Positions 1-8,215 of a stretch of 64,000 bases of DNA are shown piece by piece. Under the pieces are notes generated by a model that ran no database searches, was not told the origin of the DNA, and saw only the letters and a program-made list of their open reading frames with translations. The translations under genes and the position numbers were made by a program. The first letter of the stretch is position 1. Each line of letters starts with the position of its first letter. The stretch covers positions 636,002-700,001 of the forward strand of contig DEXK01000011.1 in assembly GCA_002364085.1 (NCBI GenBank), written 5' to 3'. Source of the stretch: Balneolaceae bacterium UBA3186. GTDB lineage: Bacteria; Bacteroidota; Rhodothermia; Balneolales; Balneolaceae.

Positions 1-2165
1 ACAAGATCATTATGCTCTCTCTGAATGGTGATATCTCTGAATGAGATTGTTGGCGCTCCACCTTTCAATTGAACCCATTCTTTTCCACCATCTGTAGTAA
101 AGAATACTCCGAACTCAGTTGCCGCAAAAAGCAGGTCTTTATCTACATGATCCTGCACCATTCTCCATACTAAATGCCTGTCAGGCAGATTGCCGGAGAT
201 TGAAGTCCATGACTTTCCTCTGTTCGTACTTTTGATCAGATAAGGACTGAAGTCACCATATTTGTGATTATCTAAAGCTGCATAAACGGTATTTGCATCA
301 TGAAGATCAGCACGAACATCATTTACAAAAGCAGTTTCAGGAATACCTCTGATATCGCCTACATTTACTTTCGTCCAGCTTTCGCCCCCGTTTTCAGAAA
401 CCTGAATGATACCATCATCGGTTCCGGCATAAAGTAATCCTTCTACCAGTGGAGATTCACCTAGCGAAGTAATAGTATTGTATACCGACATCGCACCAAC
501 ATCCCAGGCATTATCCCAACTTTGTTGCTTGCCCATTATCGGTAAGGTGATTCTTACCTGATCATTGGTTAGATCCCCTGAAATTGGAGTCCAGCTGTCG
601 CCACGATCATCCGATCTCCACACTCTATGAGAAGCGAAATATAATCTTGTTGGGCTGTGCGGACTTACTAAGATCGGAGCATCCCAGTTAAATCTTTCGA
701 ACTCTTCGCCTTCTCTAGCTTGAGGCTGAATATAGATAACTTCTCCTGTTTTTCTGTCGATTCTGTGAAGTCCACCTTGCTGTGTTTCACCATAAACGAT
801 ATCAGGATTTCCGGGCTCTGTTGCTGTATCATGACCATCAGCAAATAAAATATGCTTCCAGTCTGCGTTTCTGATCCCTTCATTCAGATCTGTTCTGGAT
901 GGACCTTCATGGGTACCATTATCCTGAGTTCCGCCATACATATTGTAAAACGGCTTTTCATTATCAACAGCAACTTTGTAATACTGAGTAAGTGGAAGAT
1001 TCGGGATGTATCTCCAATTATCACCATGATCATAACTTTCATAAATACCACCATCTGATCCCATCAACAGATAATCAGGATCGTCTGAACGGAAAGCTAA
1101 TGCATGGTTATCAGAGTGCTTATTTCGCTCCGAAATAGTTTGATATGTTCTTCCATGATCGTTAGAAACTATAGTTCTTACGTTCATCAAATACAGTCTG
1201 CCAAAATGATGTGGTGACGCATACAGTTCCTGATAATAATGTGGCCCTGTTCCTCCAGAAACCATATCAGACATCTTTTTCCAACTGGCGCCGTTGTTTT
1301 CCGTCATAAACAAACCACCTTTGGTATGATCCAGCTCAATTGCTGCATATACGATGTCAGGATTTTGTGGTGAAATCGCTAAACCGATCTTTCCAAGATT
1401 AGATCCCGGAATCCCGTTTTTCAATTCCATCCAGGTTTTACCACCATCAGTAGATTTATGCAAACCACTTCCCGGTCCACCGCCTAAATAAGCAGCCACT
1501 GTTCTGTGTCTTTGCCAGGTTGCTGCATACAATACATTCGGATCTCTCGGATCGATCACAATATCTGTTACTCCTGTCCACTCTTCATCTCCTAATGTTT
1601 TAGTCCAGGTTTCACCACCGTCTTCGGTCATGTATAAACCTCTTTCTCCTCCTTTTTTCCAAAGTGGACCTTGAGCAGCTACCCAAACAATGTCAGAATT
1701 CGTAGGATGAATAATGATGGTAGAAATATGCTCCGATTCTTTTAATCCCATATTCTTCCATGAATTCCCGTCATCAGTACTTTTATAAATTCCGTCTCCA
1801 AAACCGACATGACGTCCACCTACATTCTCACCTGTTCCTACCCAAACGGTAGAAGGTGTACTTGGATCAATGGCAATGCTACCTATTGAATAAGAAGATT
1901 GGTTGTCAAAAATTGGTTTCCATGTGATGGAAGCATTCTCCGTTTTCCATACACCACCGGAACCGACTGCAACGTACCATACATTTTCGTTCTCAGGATG
2001 AATAGCGATATCTGCTATACGTCCCGAAGCGAAACCGGTACTCACATTTCTGAGTTCGAGTGCGTTATAATTTGTGGATGCTACCTTTGTTTTTTCCTGA
2101 GCAAATACCGTAAATGTACTCGCGATCAAGAAAATTACTAGCGTAATTAAATTGAGTTTCTTCAT
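1..2165 (-). CDS. Secreted BNR/VPS10 (sortilin-like) beta-propeller protein, 3' end outside window
   Basis: Reading the minus strand from the ATG at 2165 gives an open frame of 721 codons that runs off the left edge, so the C-terminus is missing. It begins with a signal peptide (MKK, hydrophobic core, cut near VFAQ at residues 20-23). The rest is a series of BNR/Asp-box repeats of the form S-x-D-x-G-x-x-W (for example STDDGNSWKN, TEDGGETWTK, STDGGKTWME), each preceded by phrases such as DPRDPNVLYAATW. This is the VPS10/sortilin-type or YVTN-like propeller family of Bacteroidota, often annotated as glycosyl hydrolase although catalysis is not established. Relatives are typically over 1000 residues, so about one third is lacking here. 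It probably acts in the periplasm or outside the cell. Family assignment is firm; function is not known. Confidence 0.88.
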   Translation of the reverse strand, partial: MKKLNLITLVIFLIASTFTVFAQEKTKVASTNYNALELRNVSTGFASGRIADIAIHPENENVWYVAVGSGGVWKTENASITWKPIFDNQSSYSIGSIAIDPSTPSTVWVGTGENVGGRHVGFGDGIYKSTDDGNSWKNMGLKESEHISTIIIHPTNSDIVWVAAQGPLWKKGGERGLYMTEDGGETWTKTLGDEEWTGVTDIVIDPRDPNVLYAATWQRHRTVAAYLGGGPGSGLHKSTDGGKTWMELKNGIPGSNLGKIGLAISPQNPDIVYAAIELDHTKGGLFMTENNGASWKKMSDMVSGGTGPHYYQELYASPHHFGRLYLMNVRTIVSNDHGRTYQTISERNKHSDNHALAFRSDDPDYLLMGSDGGIYESYDHGDNWRYIPNLPLTQYYKVAVDNEKPFYNMYGGTQDNGTHEGPSRTDLNEGIRNADWKHILFADGHDTATEPGNPDIVYGETQQGGLHRIDRKTGEVIYIQPQAREGEEFERFNWDAPILVSPHSPTRLYFASHRVWRSDDRGDSWTPISGDLTNDQVRITLPIMGKQQSWDNAWDVGAMSVYNTITSLGESPLVEGLLYAGTDDGIIQVSENGGESWTKVNVGDIRGIPETAFVNDVRADLHDANTVYAALDNHKYGDFSPYLIKSTNRGKSWTSISGNLPDRHLVWRMVQDHVDKDLLFAATEFGVFFTTDGGKEWVQLKGGAPTISFRDITIQREHNDL

Positions 2166-2309
2166 AGCTGGCGAATTTTTGTAGTTAGTTAATTGTATAA
2201 ACTCTTGCTAAAAAGTTATTTAGGAACTTAATTCATATCTGTAGAAAATCAATCCGGGTTAACAGACTTTATCAAATGATGGGGAATCAAAAAAAAATCT
2301 TAAATACTC

Positions 2310-2342
2310 TTTGTATAAGAATAAACTATACCCGTATATTTG
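2310..2342 (+). promoter_or_regulatory. Bacteroidota-type promoter of tRNA-Leu
   Basis: TTTG at 2310-2313 and TATATTTG at 2335-2342 are separated by 21 bases, which fits the known Bacteroidota sigma-A consensus TTTG-N(17-23)-TAnnTTTG. The tRNA gene starts 18 bases downstream. Confidence 0.65.
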
Positions 2343-2359
2343 AGGCTCTTAAAAACCAT

Positions 2360-2446
2360 GCCCGAGTGGTGGAATTGGTAGACACGTTGGACTTAAAATC
2401 CAATTCTAATTAAATTGGAGTGCCGGTTCGAGTCCGGCCTCGGGTA
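2360..2446 (+). tRNA. tRNA-Leu (anticodon UAA)
   Basis: A class II tRNA cloverleaf. The acceptor arm is GCCCGAG (2360-2366) against CTCGGGT (2439-2445), with a first G-U pair, and A2446 is the discriminator. The anticodon stem is TTGGA/TCCAA with loop CTTAAAA, so the anticodon is TAA at 2394-2396. The variable arm is long (around 2404-2420) and the T arm contains GGTTCGAGTCC. CCA is not encoded. The long variable arm and the anticodon both fit leucine. Confidence 0.96.
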
Positions 2447-2447
2447 C

Positions 2448-2484
2448 AAAACGCCTTGTAAAACTAATTTGCAAGGCGTTTTTT
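2448..2484 (+). terminator. Rho-independent terminator after tRNA-Leu
   Basis: Inverted repeat AAAACGCCTTG (2448-2458) and CAAGGCGTTTT (2472-2482), 13-base loop, running into a T tract. Confidence 0.85.
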
Positions 2485-2500
2485 GTTTGGATTTTGTTGG

Positions 2501-2560
2501 CTTCCTCGCTCCGTAGCTCCGCTGCGGAATGATAACCGGAAGCTCTGCTTCAAAAAATTT
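2501..2560 (+). repeat. REP-like unit 1
   Basis: A unit of two small hairpins: TCCGTAGC-TCC-GCTGCGGA (8-bp stem with one T-G wobble) followed by GAAGC-TCT-GCTTC. Units with the same two hairpins lie at 2624 and 3258, and an inverted, altered one at 3891. They surround the REP-associated transposase gene. Confidence 0.75.
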
Positions 2561-2623
2561 ATGCTAGGAATTACTTATAGCTTCTTGGGGGTAACAGAGG
2601 GGCAACAAAAATTCCGAGTGCAC

Positions 2624-2680
2624 TTTTCCTCATTCATAGCTCCGCTGCGGAATGACCACCTGAAGCTCTGCTTCAAAAAT
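2624..2680 (+). repeat. REP-like unit 2
   Basis: Same direction as unit 1. The first hairpin is decayed (TTCATAGC instead of TCCGTAGC) but GCTGCGGAATGA and the GAAGC-TCT-GCTTC hairpin are intact. Confidence 0.72.
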
Positions 2681-2696
2681 TTGGGCTAGGTTGGGT

Positions 2697-3167
2697 TTAC
2701 TCATTATCAAGTTCCCATACAAATGTTGTTCCTGGTACAGAATATTCATAAATGTATTCCTTATTAATTTGAGAAGGAAATCTAGATCGGTTTAATTCTT
2801 TATCCATGTTAAAGACTTCAAATATCGTATAAGAATTAGCTAACCACGAGTTATACAACTTGAGTTTATATTCTCTTACGAATTTTTCGCCTGATGGTTC
2901 ATATTTAGAATATGTAAATACTAAATATAAAGGTCCGTCTTCAAATTCTTCTTTGCATTTAGCATCCAGCTTCAAACTCCCGGGTACATACATTGCTTCA
3001 CACTTGACATCAGAATTATTCTTATTTTGAATAAGTTTCATGTCAAAAAAATTTGTTGCTAACAATTCATCATCTACTGATAATATTAAGTTTAAATCGA
3101 AATCCTTACTCTGTGAAAATACATTCTGAGTAAGTAGAGCAATCAAAATTAAAATATAGTTTTTCAT
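2697..3167 (-). CDS. Hypothetical secreted protein (156 aa)
   Basis: No family recognised. The protein opens with a clear signal peptide (MKN, hydrophobic stretch to residue 14, likely cleavage after VFSQ at residue 19). The mature part is about 137 residues, rich in charged and aromatic residues, with two cysteines near residues 56 and 71 that could form a disulphide in the periplasm, and no membrane segment. The gene sits alone on the minus strand between REP units 2 and 3, so it lies in a repeat-rich, probably accessory region. The ATG start is supported by the signal peptide. It could be lineage-specific; no function is proposed. Confidence 0.7.
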   Translation of the reverse strand: MKNYILILIALLTQNVFSQSKDFDLNLILSVDDELLATNFFDMKLIQNKNNSDVKCEAMYVPGSLKLDAKCKEEFEDGPLYLVFTYSKYEPSGEKFVREYKLKLYNSWLANSYTIFEVFNMDKELNRSRFPSQINKEYIYEYSVPGTTFVWELDNE

Positions 3168-3257
3168 ATTTATTAACCCTTGTATTTGGTTGGGGATTCA
3201 TTGCTCATAGTTCAAAAATGAACCATCAGAAGTAATATAATAATATATATAACTCTC

Positions 3258-3315
3258 TTTTCCTCGTTCCGTAGCTCCGCTGCGGAACGTCAACCAGAAG
3301 CTCTGCTTCAAAAAT
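3258..3315 (+). repeat. REP-like unit 3, upstream of the transposase
   Basis: TCCGTAGC-TCC-GCTGCGGA then GAAGC-TCT-GCTTC, the best preserved unit. It ends 39 bases before the RAYT start codon. Confidence 0.8.
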
Positions 3316-3354
3316 ATTTTGTAAGGAATCCCTTCCCAAATAGTCTAACTATAC

Positions 3355-3885
3355 ATGGGAAGAAGCAGATACAAAATCTACGAAGAGCATTATCCATACT
3401 TCATAACAAGCACATTTAATGAACAGCTTTCATTATTTGCAGATCAAGAAGTAGCTAAAATAGTTCTTGATTCCTTGCAATTTTTGCAGAAAGAAAGATT
3501 GGTAACTATATATGCATATGTGCTTATGCACGATCACCTTCATTGTATTATGGAAGGAAATAACCTTTCTGATAAACTCAGAACATTTAAATCATATACA
3601 GCAAGAGCTATTATTGATTATTTAAAAGAAACGAATAGAACATACTATTTGAAAAGACTTAAAAATGGAGTTAATAAAGAAAACTCAGAGTATAAAGTCT
3701 GGCAGGAAGGCTTTCACCCTAAACAAATTAGAACTACTGAAATGATGATTCAGAAAATATCTTATATCCATTACAACCCTGTGAAAGCCGGTTTTGTGAA
3801 CAGAGAGATTGATTGGAGATATTCTTCTGCTTGTAATTATGAAGGATTAGATGGGCTTATTCCAATTTGTGTATTTAATAGATAA
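3355..3885 (+). CDS. REP-associated tyrosine transposase (RAYT, Y1_Tnp family)
   Basis: A 176-residue single-strand transposase of the HUH superfamily (IS200-like Y1 fold). The HUH motif is MHDHLH, with metal-binding H61 and H63. The catalytic tyrosine is most likely Y137 in YIHYNPVKAG, the signature of RAYT proteins. N-terminal YPYFITSTF is also typical. RAYTs are known to bind and cleave REP hairpins and are normally single-copy, domesticated genes. Here the gene is flanked by directly oriented REP units upstream and an inverted one downstream, as expected of a BIME-type arrangement. Length is normal for the family, and no frameshift is seen. It is probably active in REP spread; mobility of the gene itself is not shown. 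Confidence 0.9.
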   Translation: MGRSRYKIYEEHYPYFITSTFNEQLSLFADQEVAKIVLDSLQFLQKERLVTIYAYVLMHDHLHCIMEGNNLSDKLRTFKSYTARAIIDYLKETNRTYYLKRLKNGVNKENSEYKVWQEGFHPKQIRTTEMMIQKISYIHYNPVKAGFVNREIDWRYSSACNYEGLDGLIPICVFNR

Positions 3886-3890
3886 AGTAA

Positions 3891-3939
3891 TGGGAGCCGA
3901 GCTCCCCATTAGCATTCCGCAGCAGAGCTACGGAACGAG
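3891..3939 (-). repeat. REP-like unit 4, inverted, downstream of the transposase
   Basis: On the minus strand this reads CTCGTTCCGTAGCTC then TGCTGCGGAATG, the inverse of units 1-3. The second hairpin is replaced by GGGAGC-CGA-GCTCCC (3892-3906). Together with unit 3 it brackets the RAYT gene in inverted orientation. Confidence 0.75.
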
Positions 3940-3976
3940 ATTAAAAAGTCTACTAAAAAGAAGAAATAAAATTAAT

Positions 3977-4258
3977 TTATTCATATGATTTGAATCGAAT
4001 TTCACCTAACAATAAAATGGGAAGAGTGATACATGGAATAATAATAATAAGTATAGCATAAAACACTTCTATTGCCCCTGTATAAGTGCGTCCATTTATA
4101 GATACTTCAACAATGGATGTCATAACTAATGGTATAAATACTATGCATAACACCATGAATAACTTCAGAGAAAAAAAAACTAAACGAGTCAGTAACTCAC
4201 CGTCTTTCATTTTTGTTACATCTTCTTTAAAAATATAGTTAAAAAAATTAATCATCAT
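3977..4258 (-). CDS. Small membrane protein (93 aa)
   Basis: Not recognised. Two hydrophobic segments are visible, at about residues 30-52 (FFSLKLFMVLCIVFIPLV) and 64-86 (AIEVFYAILIIIIPCITL), joined by a short polar loop, so an inner-membrane protein with both ends on the same side is likely. The N-terminal 25 residues are polar and charged (KEDVTKMKDGEL). It lies between the inverted REP unit and an LRR lipoprotein gene on the same strand; the 114-base gap to that gene contains a short repeat, so an operon is uncertain. Function unknown. Confidence 0.55.
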   Translation of the reverse strand: MMINFFNYIFKEDVTKMKDGELLTRLVFFSLKLFMVLCIVFIPLVMTSIVEVSINGRTYTGAIEVFYAILIIIIPCITLPILLLGEIRFKSYE

Positions 4259-4323
4259 TAATCCTCAAATTCAGTAGCTCCAATAGCAACCTCAATAAGC
4301 TTGCTTCTCGCATTTAACACATC

Positions 4324-4344
4324 CTTGCTGGACTTCTGCTCTTT
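4324..4344. repeat. 21-bp direct repeat, copy 1
   Basis: Identical over 21 bases to 5415-5435 (begins CTTGCTGGAC, ends CTGCTCTTT). The two copies flank the LRR lipoprotein gene. Confidence 0.8.
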
Positions 4345-4372
4345 AAGTCAGAGACTTAAGAGAGCTTGGGTA

Positions 4373-5272
4373 TTAACAAGCTATTCTTGCTATTTTTTCT
4401 GTAGCCTTTCTTACTATTTTTATAGAGTCTTTCAGGCTTTCTATAATTTTATTATCTATGGAATCATCTACTGAGACATAAAACAAGTCATCAAGATCAA
4501 GCAAATATTGGTAACCATCTTTTATTGGATTTCCATTGATAAATAAAAACTCTAACTGTGAAATTTGATTAATGTTGCTCGGAATACTAGAGATTCTATT
4601 ATAGGAGAGGTCTAAAACCTGAATTTTTATTTGATCTTTTATCTCAATTGTATCCAACATATTACCACTTAGGATCAACTCCAGAGAATCTAAACCTGAA
4701 AGATCGGATACTATAAATGATTTTAAGTTATTATCTGATAGATTTAATTTTCTAAGCTTTCTATTGTTTTCGAAGGCATGACTCAAAGTATCTAGATCGC
4801 ATCTTATACAAGAAAATTCTTTAATTGATGTGCCGTTCATACTTTTCAGTAAAAGATCAATTTCTGATTTTTCTTTAGGTTCTGATACTAGTAGAACAGA
4901 TATATCCAGCTTTTGGATATCATTAACTAGATTCAAATCTATTCTTTCGTTATATAAAAGTAATTCTTGAAGGTTTGTAAACTCACTAATTCTTATAGAA
5001 GGTCCATTTGAACTCGATATATGAATCTTTTCAATATTCGATTTATTAGAAACCATGCTTAGAATCTTTGAAGGGTCAGATCCTAATATCATTAGCTTCT
5101 TTATTTCACCTTCATTTTCGATCATCAGTTTTCGTATCGAATTAAAATCATCTGAAGAATTAATAAGTAACTCTGAATTATTATCCCTTAGTTTAATTAA
5201 TCCATTCTCTTTTGAACAACTCATCAGTGTTAAGCTGACAAAACAGATTAATAGAATTTCTCTAATTATCAT
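4373..5272 (-). CDS. Leucine-rich-repeat lipoprotein
   Basis: A 299-residue predicted lipoprotein. Residues 5-18 are hydrophobic and end in a lipobox L-M-S-C with C19 as the lipidated residue. From about residue 60 there are degenerate leucine-rich repeats, clearest at 165-250: LRKLNLSDNNLKSF, LDSLELILSGNMLDTI and IQVLDLSYNRISSIP, each matching LxxLxLxxNxL. Such LRR lipoproteins sit at the cell envelope and usually mediate protein binding; the partner is unknown. The gene is flanked by two copies of a 21-bp direct repeat (4324 and 5415), which hints that it came in or duplicates with a small repeat-bounded segment. Family call is good; role is not known. Confidence 0.75.
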   Translation of the reverse strand: MIIREILLICFVSLTLMSCSKENGLIKLRDNNSELLINSSDDFNSIRKLMIENEGEIKKLMILGSDPSKILSMVSNKSNIEKIHISSSNGPSIRISEFTNLQELLLYNERIDLNLVNDIQKLDISVLLVSEPKEKSEIDLLLKSMNGTSIKEFSCIRCDLDTLSHAFENNRKLRKLNLSDNNLKSFIVSDLSGLDSLELILSGNMLDTIEIKDQIKIQVLDLSYNRISSIPSNINQISQLEFLFINGNPIKDGYQYLLDLDDLFYVSVDDSIDNKIIESLKDSIKIVRKATEKIARIAC

Positions 5273-5414
5273 TTTTAACGCTCCTAATGCTCTTTCAAAT
5301 TTTCAACTTGAAAGCATTTGCAAAAAAAAGGTGACTTCCATCTTTACTAAAATTGTTGGTCGTGAATGGCATCCCATAATTTAAAAAGCATTGCCTGTAA
5401 TGCAAGTTACAAAC

Positions 5415-5435
5415 TTGCTGGACTTCTGCTCTTTT
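5415..5435. repeat. 21-bp direct repeat, copy 2
   Basis: Perfect second copy of 4324-4344. It overlaps the upstream edge of the region before the 78-residue membrane protein gene's stop codon at 5438. Confidence 0.8.
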
Positions 5436-5437
5436 TA

Positions 5438-5674
5438 TTAGCTTAATAGCATTAATATAGAATAGAACATCAACATTATTCCTAGGATTAATACAAAACG
5501 TATTCCAGTAAAAAAAGCACCTGATATGTCCGAATTAACAACCTTGAACCTGTTATGATTAAAACGATTTTTTTTACGGCTTTTATTTTCAAAAAAAATT
5601 ACCGTCAAACATATACCTGAAATTATAATCCCCAAAATTAAATAAAATATATAATCACTTTTCATAAGCTGCAT
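5438..5674 (-). CDS. Small two-TM membrane protein (78 aa)
   Basis: Not recognised. Two hydrophobic segments are seen at about residues 7-27 (DYIFYLILGIIISGICL) and 54-77, separated by a strongly basic stretch (KSRKKNRFNHNRFK) expected to lie in the cytoplasm, so both termini would face the periplasm. There is no signal peptidase site. A degenerate REP-like sequence (TTCCTCATTCCACAGCTC, about 5678-5695) lies immediately upstream. It is probably a small accessory membrane protein; low confidence that it is expressed. Confidence 0.5.
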   Translation of the reverse strand: MQLMKSDYIFYLILGIIISGICLTVIFFENKSRKKNRFNHNRFKVVNSDISGAFFTGIRFVLILGIMLMFYSILMLLS

Positions 5675-5747
5675 TTTTCCTCATTCCACAGCTCTAATAA
5701 GCCTGTGACTTCAAACTACATTCTACTATAGTTTAGATCTTGGGCTC

Positions 5748-7529
5748 TTAATTGGCAAGGCGTTGTTTCATTGATCTTTTTGAGGTAACGGGATTTTGTA
5801 TCTTATATCTGAAAATAAAGGTAGCTCCGTTGTCATTATTGATAGTAAAGCCTGCTTTTAATTGCTTTAATAGAACCGAAACCAATTTAAAGCCCAGTGT
5901 TTCTGGTCTATCCAGTTCAAAGTTTTTGGGTAGTCCGGGGCCATTATCAGCTACTTTTATGGTTACCTCTCCCTCATGCTCTGTCAAACTTACTATTATA
6001 ACCGGTTTTAAAGAATCAGATCCGTATTTAAATGCATTTATTAATACCTCGTTCAAAAGTAGTCCTGTTGGGATGGCTTGTTCAATACTCAGACTTACCG
6101 GACTTGTGTTTAACTCCACCTCTGGTTTACTTGTTTTCTGATAGCCTTTACTCTGTATGTTCTCTATTAGATCCTGAATGTATTCGTCCATTCTGATACT
6201 CGAAAACGTCTCATTTTGATATAATCGCTCATGTACCAGCGCCATTGATCTGATCCTGGAAACAGTACTTACAAAACCATTACTCCTGCTTTCTTTTTCC
6301 ATTTCATTTTGCTGCAGCTGTACCAGCGTTGAAACTAAGGCTAAATTATTTTTAACACGGTCGTGTACTTCAGATAAGAGATATGTCTTTTCTACTAACT
6401 GGTCTTTTATTCTTTGTTCAGCTTCTTTTCGATGTGTGATATCATTTATTACCCCATAAATACCGGTAATCTCGCCATCAACAATAATAGGAAGGTTAGT
6501 AACTTCAGCATACAGATAGCTGCCGTCATTTTTTAAGATGTTTGTTTCATAAGTTAAAGAACGTCCCCTTAAGGCTAATAGAAAATAATTTCGTACACGC
6601 TTTACCTGAGATTTATCTACAAACCTACGAAAGGTCGAATTCTTCATCTCTTCGGCTGTGTATCCGATCAATCCCTCAAGCACTTTGTTTGCATTAATTA
6701 ATTTACCAACAGGTGAAACTGAAAATACGGCATTCGGATTTTGATCGAATAGAGAACGATATTTCTGCTCACTTAACTCAATTTCTTCGCTCCATTTTCT
6801 AACGCTTCTTAAAAATCTTAATGAAAAGATCGCTCCAATTACTATGCTTATGATAACCAAGGATATGATTACAATAACGATAACCATATTTAACAGATCC
6901 GTGCCGATAGCCAAAGATCTGGATAACCTAAATTGCATTTGAGTGAGTTTATCGTCTAATGCTATTACTTCACTAATTAAGCTTTCTTGAACCTCGGGAG
7001 TTAACTTACCTTCATTAATAATTCTCTCAGCAGTATTGCCAAGAATCTCCATATCAATAATTATTGAATCAGATTCGATCCATAATGCAATCGTTTCCCT
7101 GAACTCACTAAACTCGTGGAAGTTTTCGAATGTGGTGATCATTCTCCCGATATCATCCGGTACGGAGTGCGTCTTTTCCAACAGCTCTACAACCAATTCT
7201 CTATCAGTATTAACCTTCATCAGCTCAACCCTGATGTGTTCCATCTCTTGAATAAGAAAAATAGAACTATCCATATTCTCTTTGAACGTGTGATCCTGAG
7301 TGCGAAGATAATTTACCAGTTGAAAGGTCACATCTTTTCGGGCGCTAGTCCAGTTGGTTTGGAAAGAAGCAAAGCCACGCAATGCTGAAAGAGAATTGGT
7401 TGATACAACAATAGAGATAAGTAAAGTAGATACCAGTATTAAAAATACAAGTAATATACTTACAACTTTCTTGTCAACATTTAATTTGTTGATAGAACTT
7501 TTTTTGATCAGATTTTTTATGTCCTTCAT
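5748..7529 (-). CDS. PAS-containing sensor histidine kinase, HisKA_2 family
   Basis: A 593-residue membrane sensor. TM1 is at about residues 22-44, a helical extracytoplasmic domain (CHASE3-like in size and position) follows to about 210, and TM2 is at 213-236. A PAS domain lies at about 255-370 (SLFDQNPNAVFSVSPVGKL). The dimerisation helix EVHDRVKNNL marks the HisKA_2 class, in which the His of VHDR is phosphorylated; the ATPase domain has NEVLINAFKYG (N box), DNGPGLP (G1) and LGFKLV. HisKA_2 kinases often act on stand-alone receivers, and a CheY-like receiver is encoded divergently 227 bases away at 7757, so the two probably form a pair. The signal is unknown. Confidence 0.88.
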   Translation of the reverse strand: MKDIKNLIKKSSINKLNVDKKVVSILLVFLILVSTLLISIVVSTNSLSALRGFASFQTNWTSARKDVTFQLVNYLRTQDHTFKENMDSSIFLIQEMEHIRVELMKVNTDRELVVELLEKTHSVPDDIGRMITTFENFHEFSEFRETIALWIESDSIIIDMEILGNTAERIINEGKLTPEVQESLISEVIALDDKLTQMQFRLSRSLAIGTDLLNMVIVIVIISLVIISIVIGAIFSLRFLRSVRKWSEEIELSEQKYRSLFDQNPNAVFSVSPVGKLINANKVLEGLIGYTAEEMKNSTFRRFVDKSQVKRVRNYFLLALRGRSLTYETNILKNDGSYLYAEVTNLPIIVDGEITGIYGVINDITHRKEAEQRIKDQLVEKTYLLSEVHDRVKNNLALVSTLVQLQQNEMEKESRSNGFVSTVSRIRSMALVHERLYQNETFSSIRMDEYIQDLIENIQSKGYQKTSKPEVELNTSPVSLSIEQAIPTGLLLNEVLINAFKYGSDSLKPVIIVSLTEHEGEVTIKVADNGPGLPKNFELDRPETLGFKLVSVLLKQLKAGFTINNDNGATFIFRYKIQNPVTSKRSMKQRLAN

Positions 7530-7756
7530 TATTTATTTATATAACCACCACCCAATACCACAAATAAAAATTCCTAGCAATCTACAGAGAATACTATATT
7601 AAGTTGAACGAGGCAACATAAAGAGTCTTAACTATTAAAACGACTTAATTAGCAGGGTTTTTTAAAATTTTTAATCTGAAATTCTTTTTTTAATAAGAAT
7701 TTTCTTTATCCATTAATCCCCTTATTATATAAGCTGATTAAAGAAGAGCTAATACT

Positions 7757-8134
7757 ATGGACAACCAACAGAAAACGGTAATGATCGTTGAGGACGATTT
7801 GATCCTTAATCTGCTTTACGAAAGCTATTTAGAAAAACTGGGCTACGATGCCGAGGGTGAACTTGTGTACGGTAAAACAGCTATAGAAATAGCTAAAAGA
7901 ATAAAACCAGATCTGATTTTAATGGATATTTCGTTAGAAGGCGAAATGGATGGCATTGATGCTATGACTGAGATCAGAAAGTTTTCCGATGTGCCTGTAA
8001 TTTATATTACCGGTAACTCAGATCCTTACCACGTTGAAAGAGCTAAAGAAACAAATTATCTGGATTATTTAGTAAAACCTATTGAATTTGATGTACTTAA
8101 AGAATCTCTAGAGAAAAACTTCGAAAAGCTCTAA
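7757..8134 (+). CDS. Single-domain response regulator (CheY-like receiver)
   Basis: A 125-residue receiver with no output domain. The acidic pocket is D13/D14, the phospho-acceptor is D57 (LILMDISL), the switch residue is T85 (VIYITGNS) and the conserved lysine is K107 (LVKPI). Stand-alone receivers pass the phosphoryl group on or act by binding proteins. It is divergent from the HisKA_2 kinase at 5748-7529, and GEMDGIDAM and the DYLVKPI end are typical of receivers that pair with such kinases. It is followed 81 bases later by another kinase gene on the same strand, an alternative partner. Confidence 0.9.
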   Translation: MDNQQKTVMIVEDDLILNLLYESYLEKLGYDAEGELVYGKTAIEIAKRIKPDLILMDISLEGEMDGIDAMTEIRKFSDVPVIYITGNSDPYHVERAKETNYLDYLVKPIEFDVLKESLEKNFEKL

Positions 8135-8215
8135 CACTTCGCTCACTTCATTTCTGTTCATCATTTTTTACTTCCATTAAATGGATGCTTGTAAAGTTTC
8201 TGCTATTTTACAGCT

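Noticed and set aside
852..1058. Plus-strand frame of 68 residues
   Set aside because: Antisense shadow of the BNR protein gene; a further plus-strand frame at 1899-2141 is rejected for the same reason.
2483..2689. Open frame with repeated APLRND...KLCFK motif
   Set aside because: It is the translation of two REP units; the repeat in protein reflects the DNA repeat.
5055..5384. Plus-strand frame of 109 residues
   Set aside because: Antisense to the LRR lipoprotein, Ser/Ile-rich as shadows of Leu-rich genes are.
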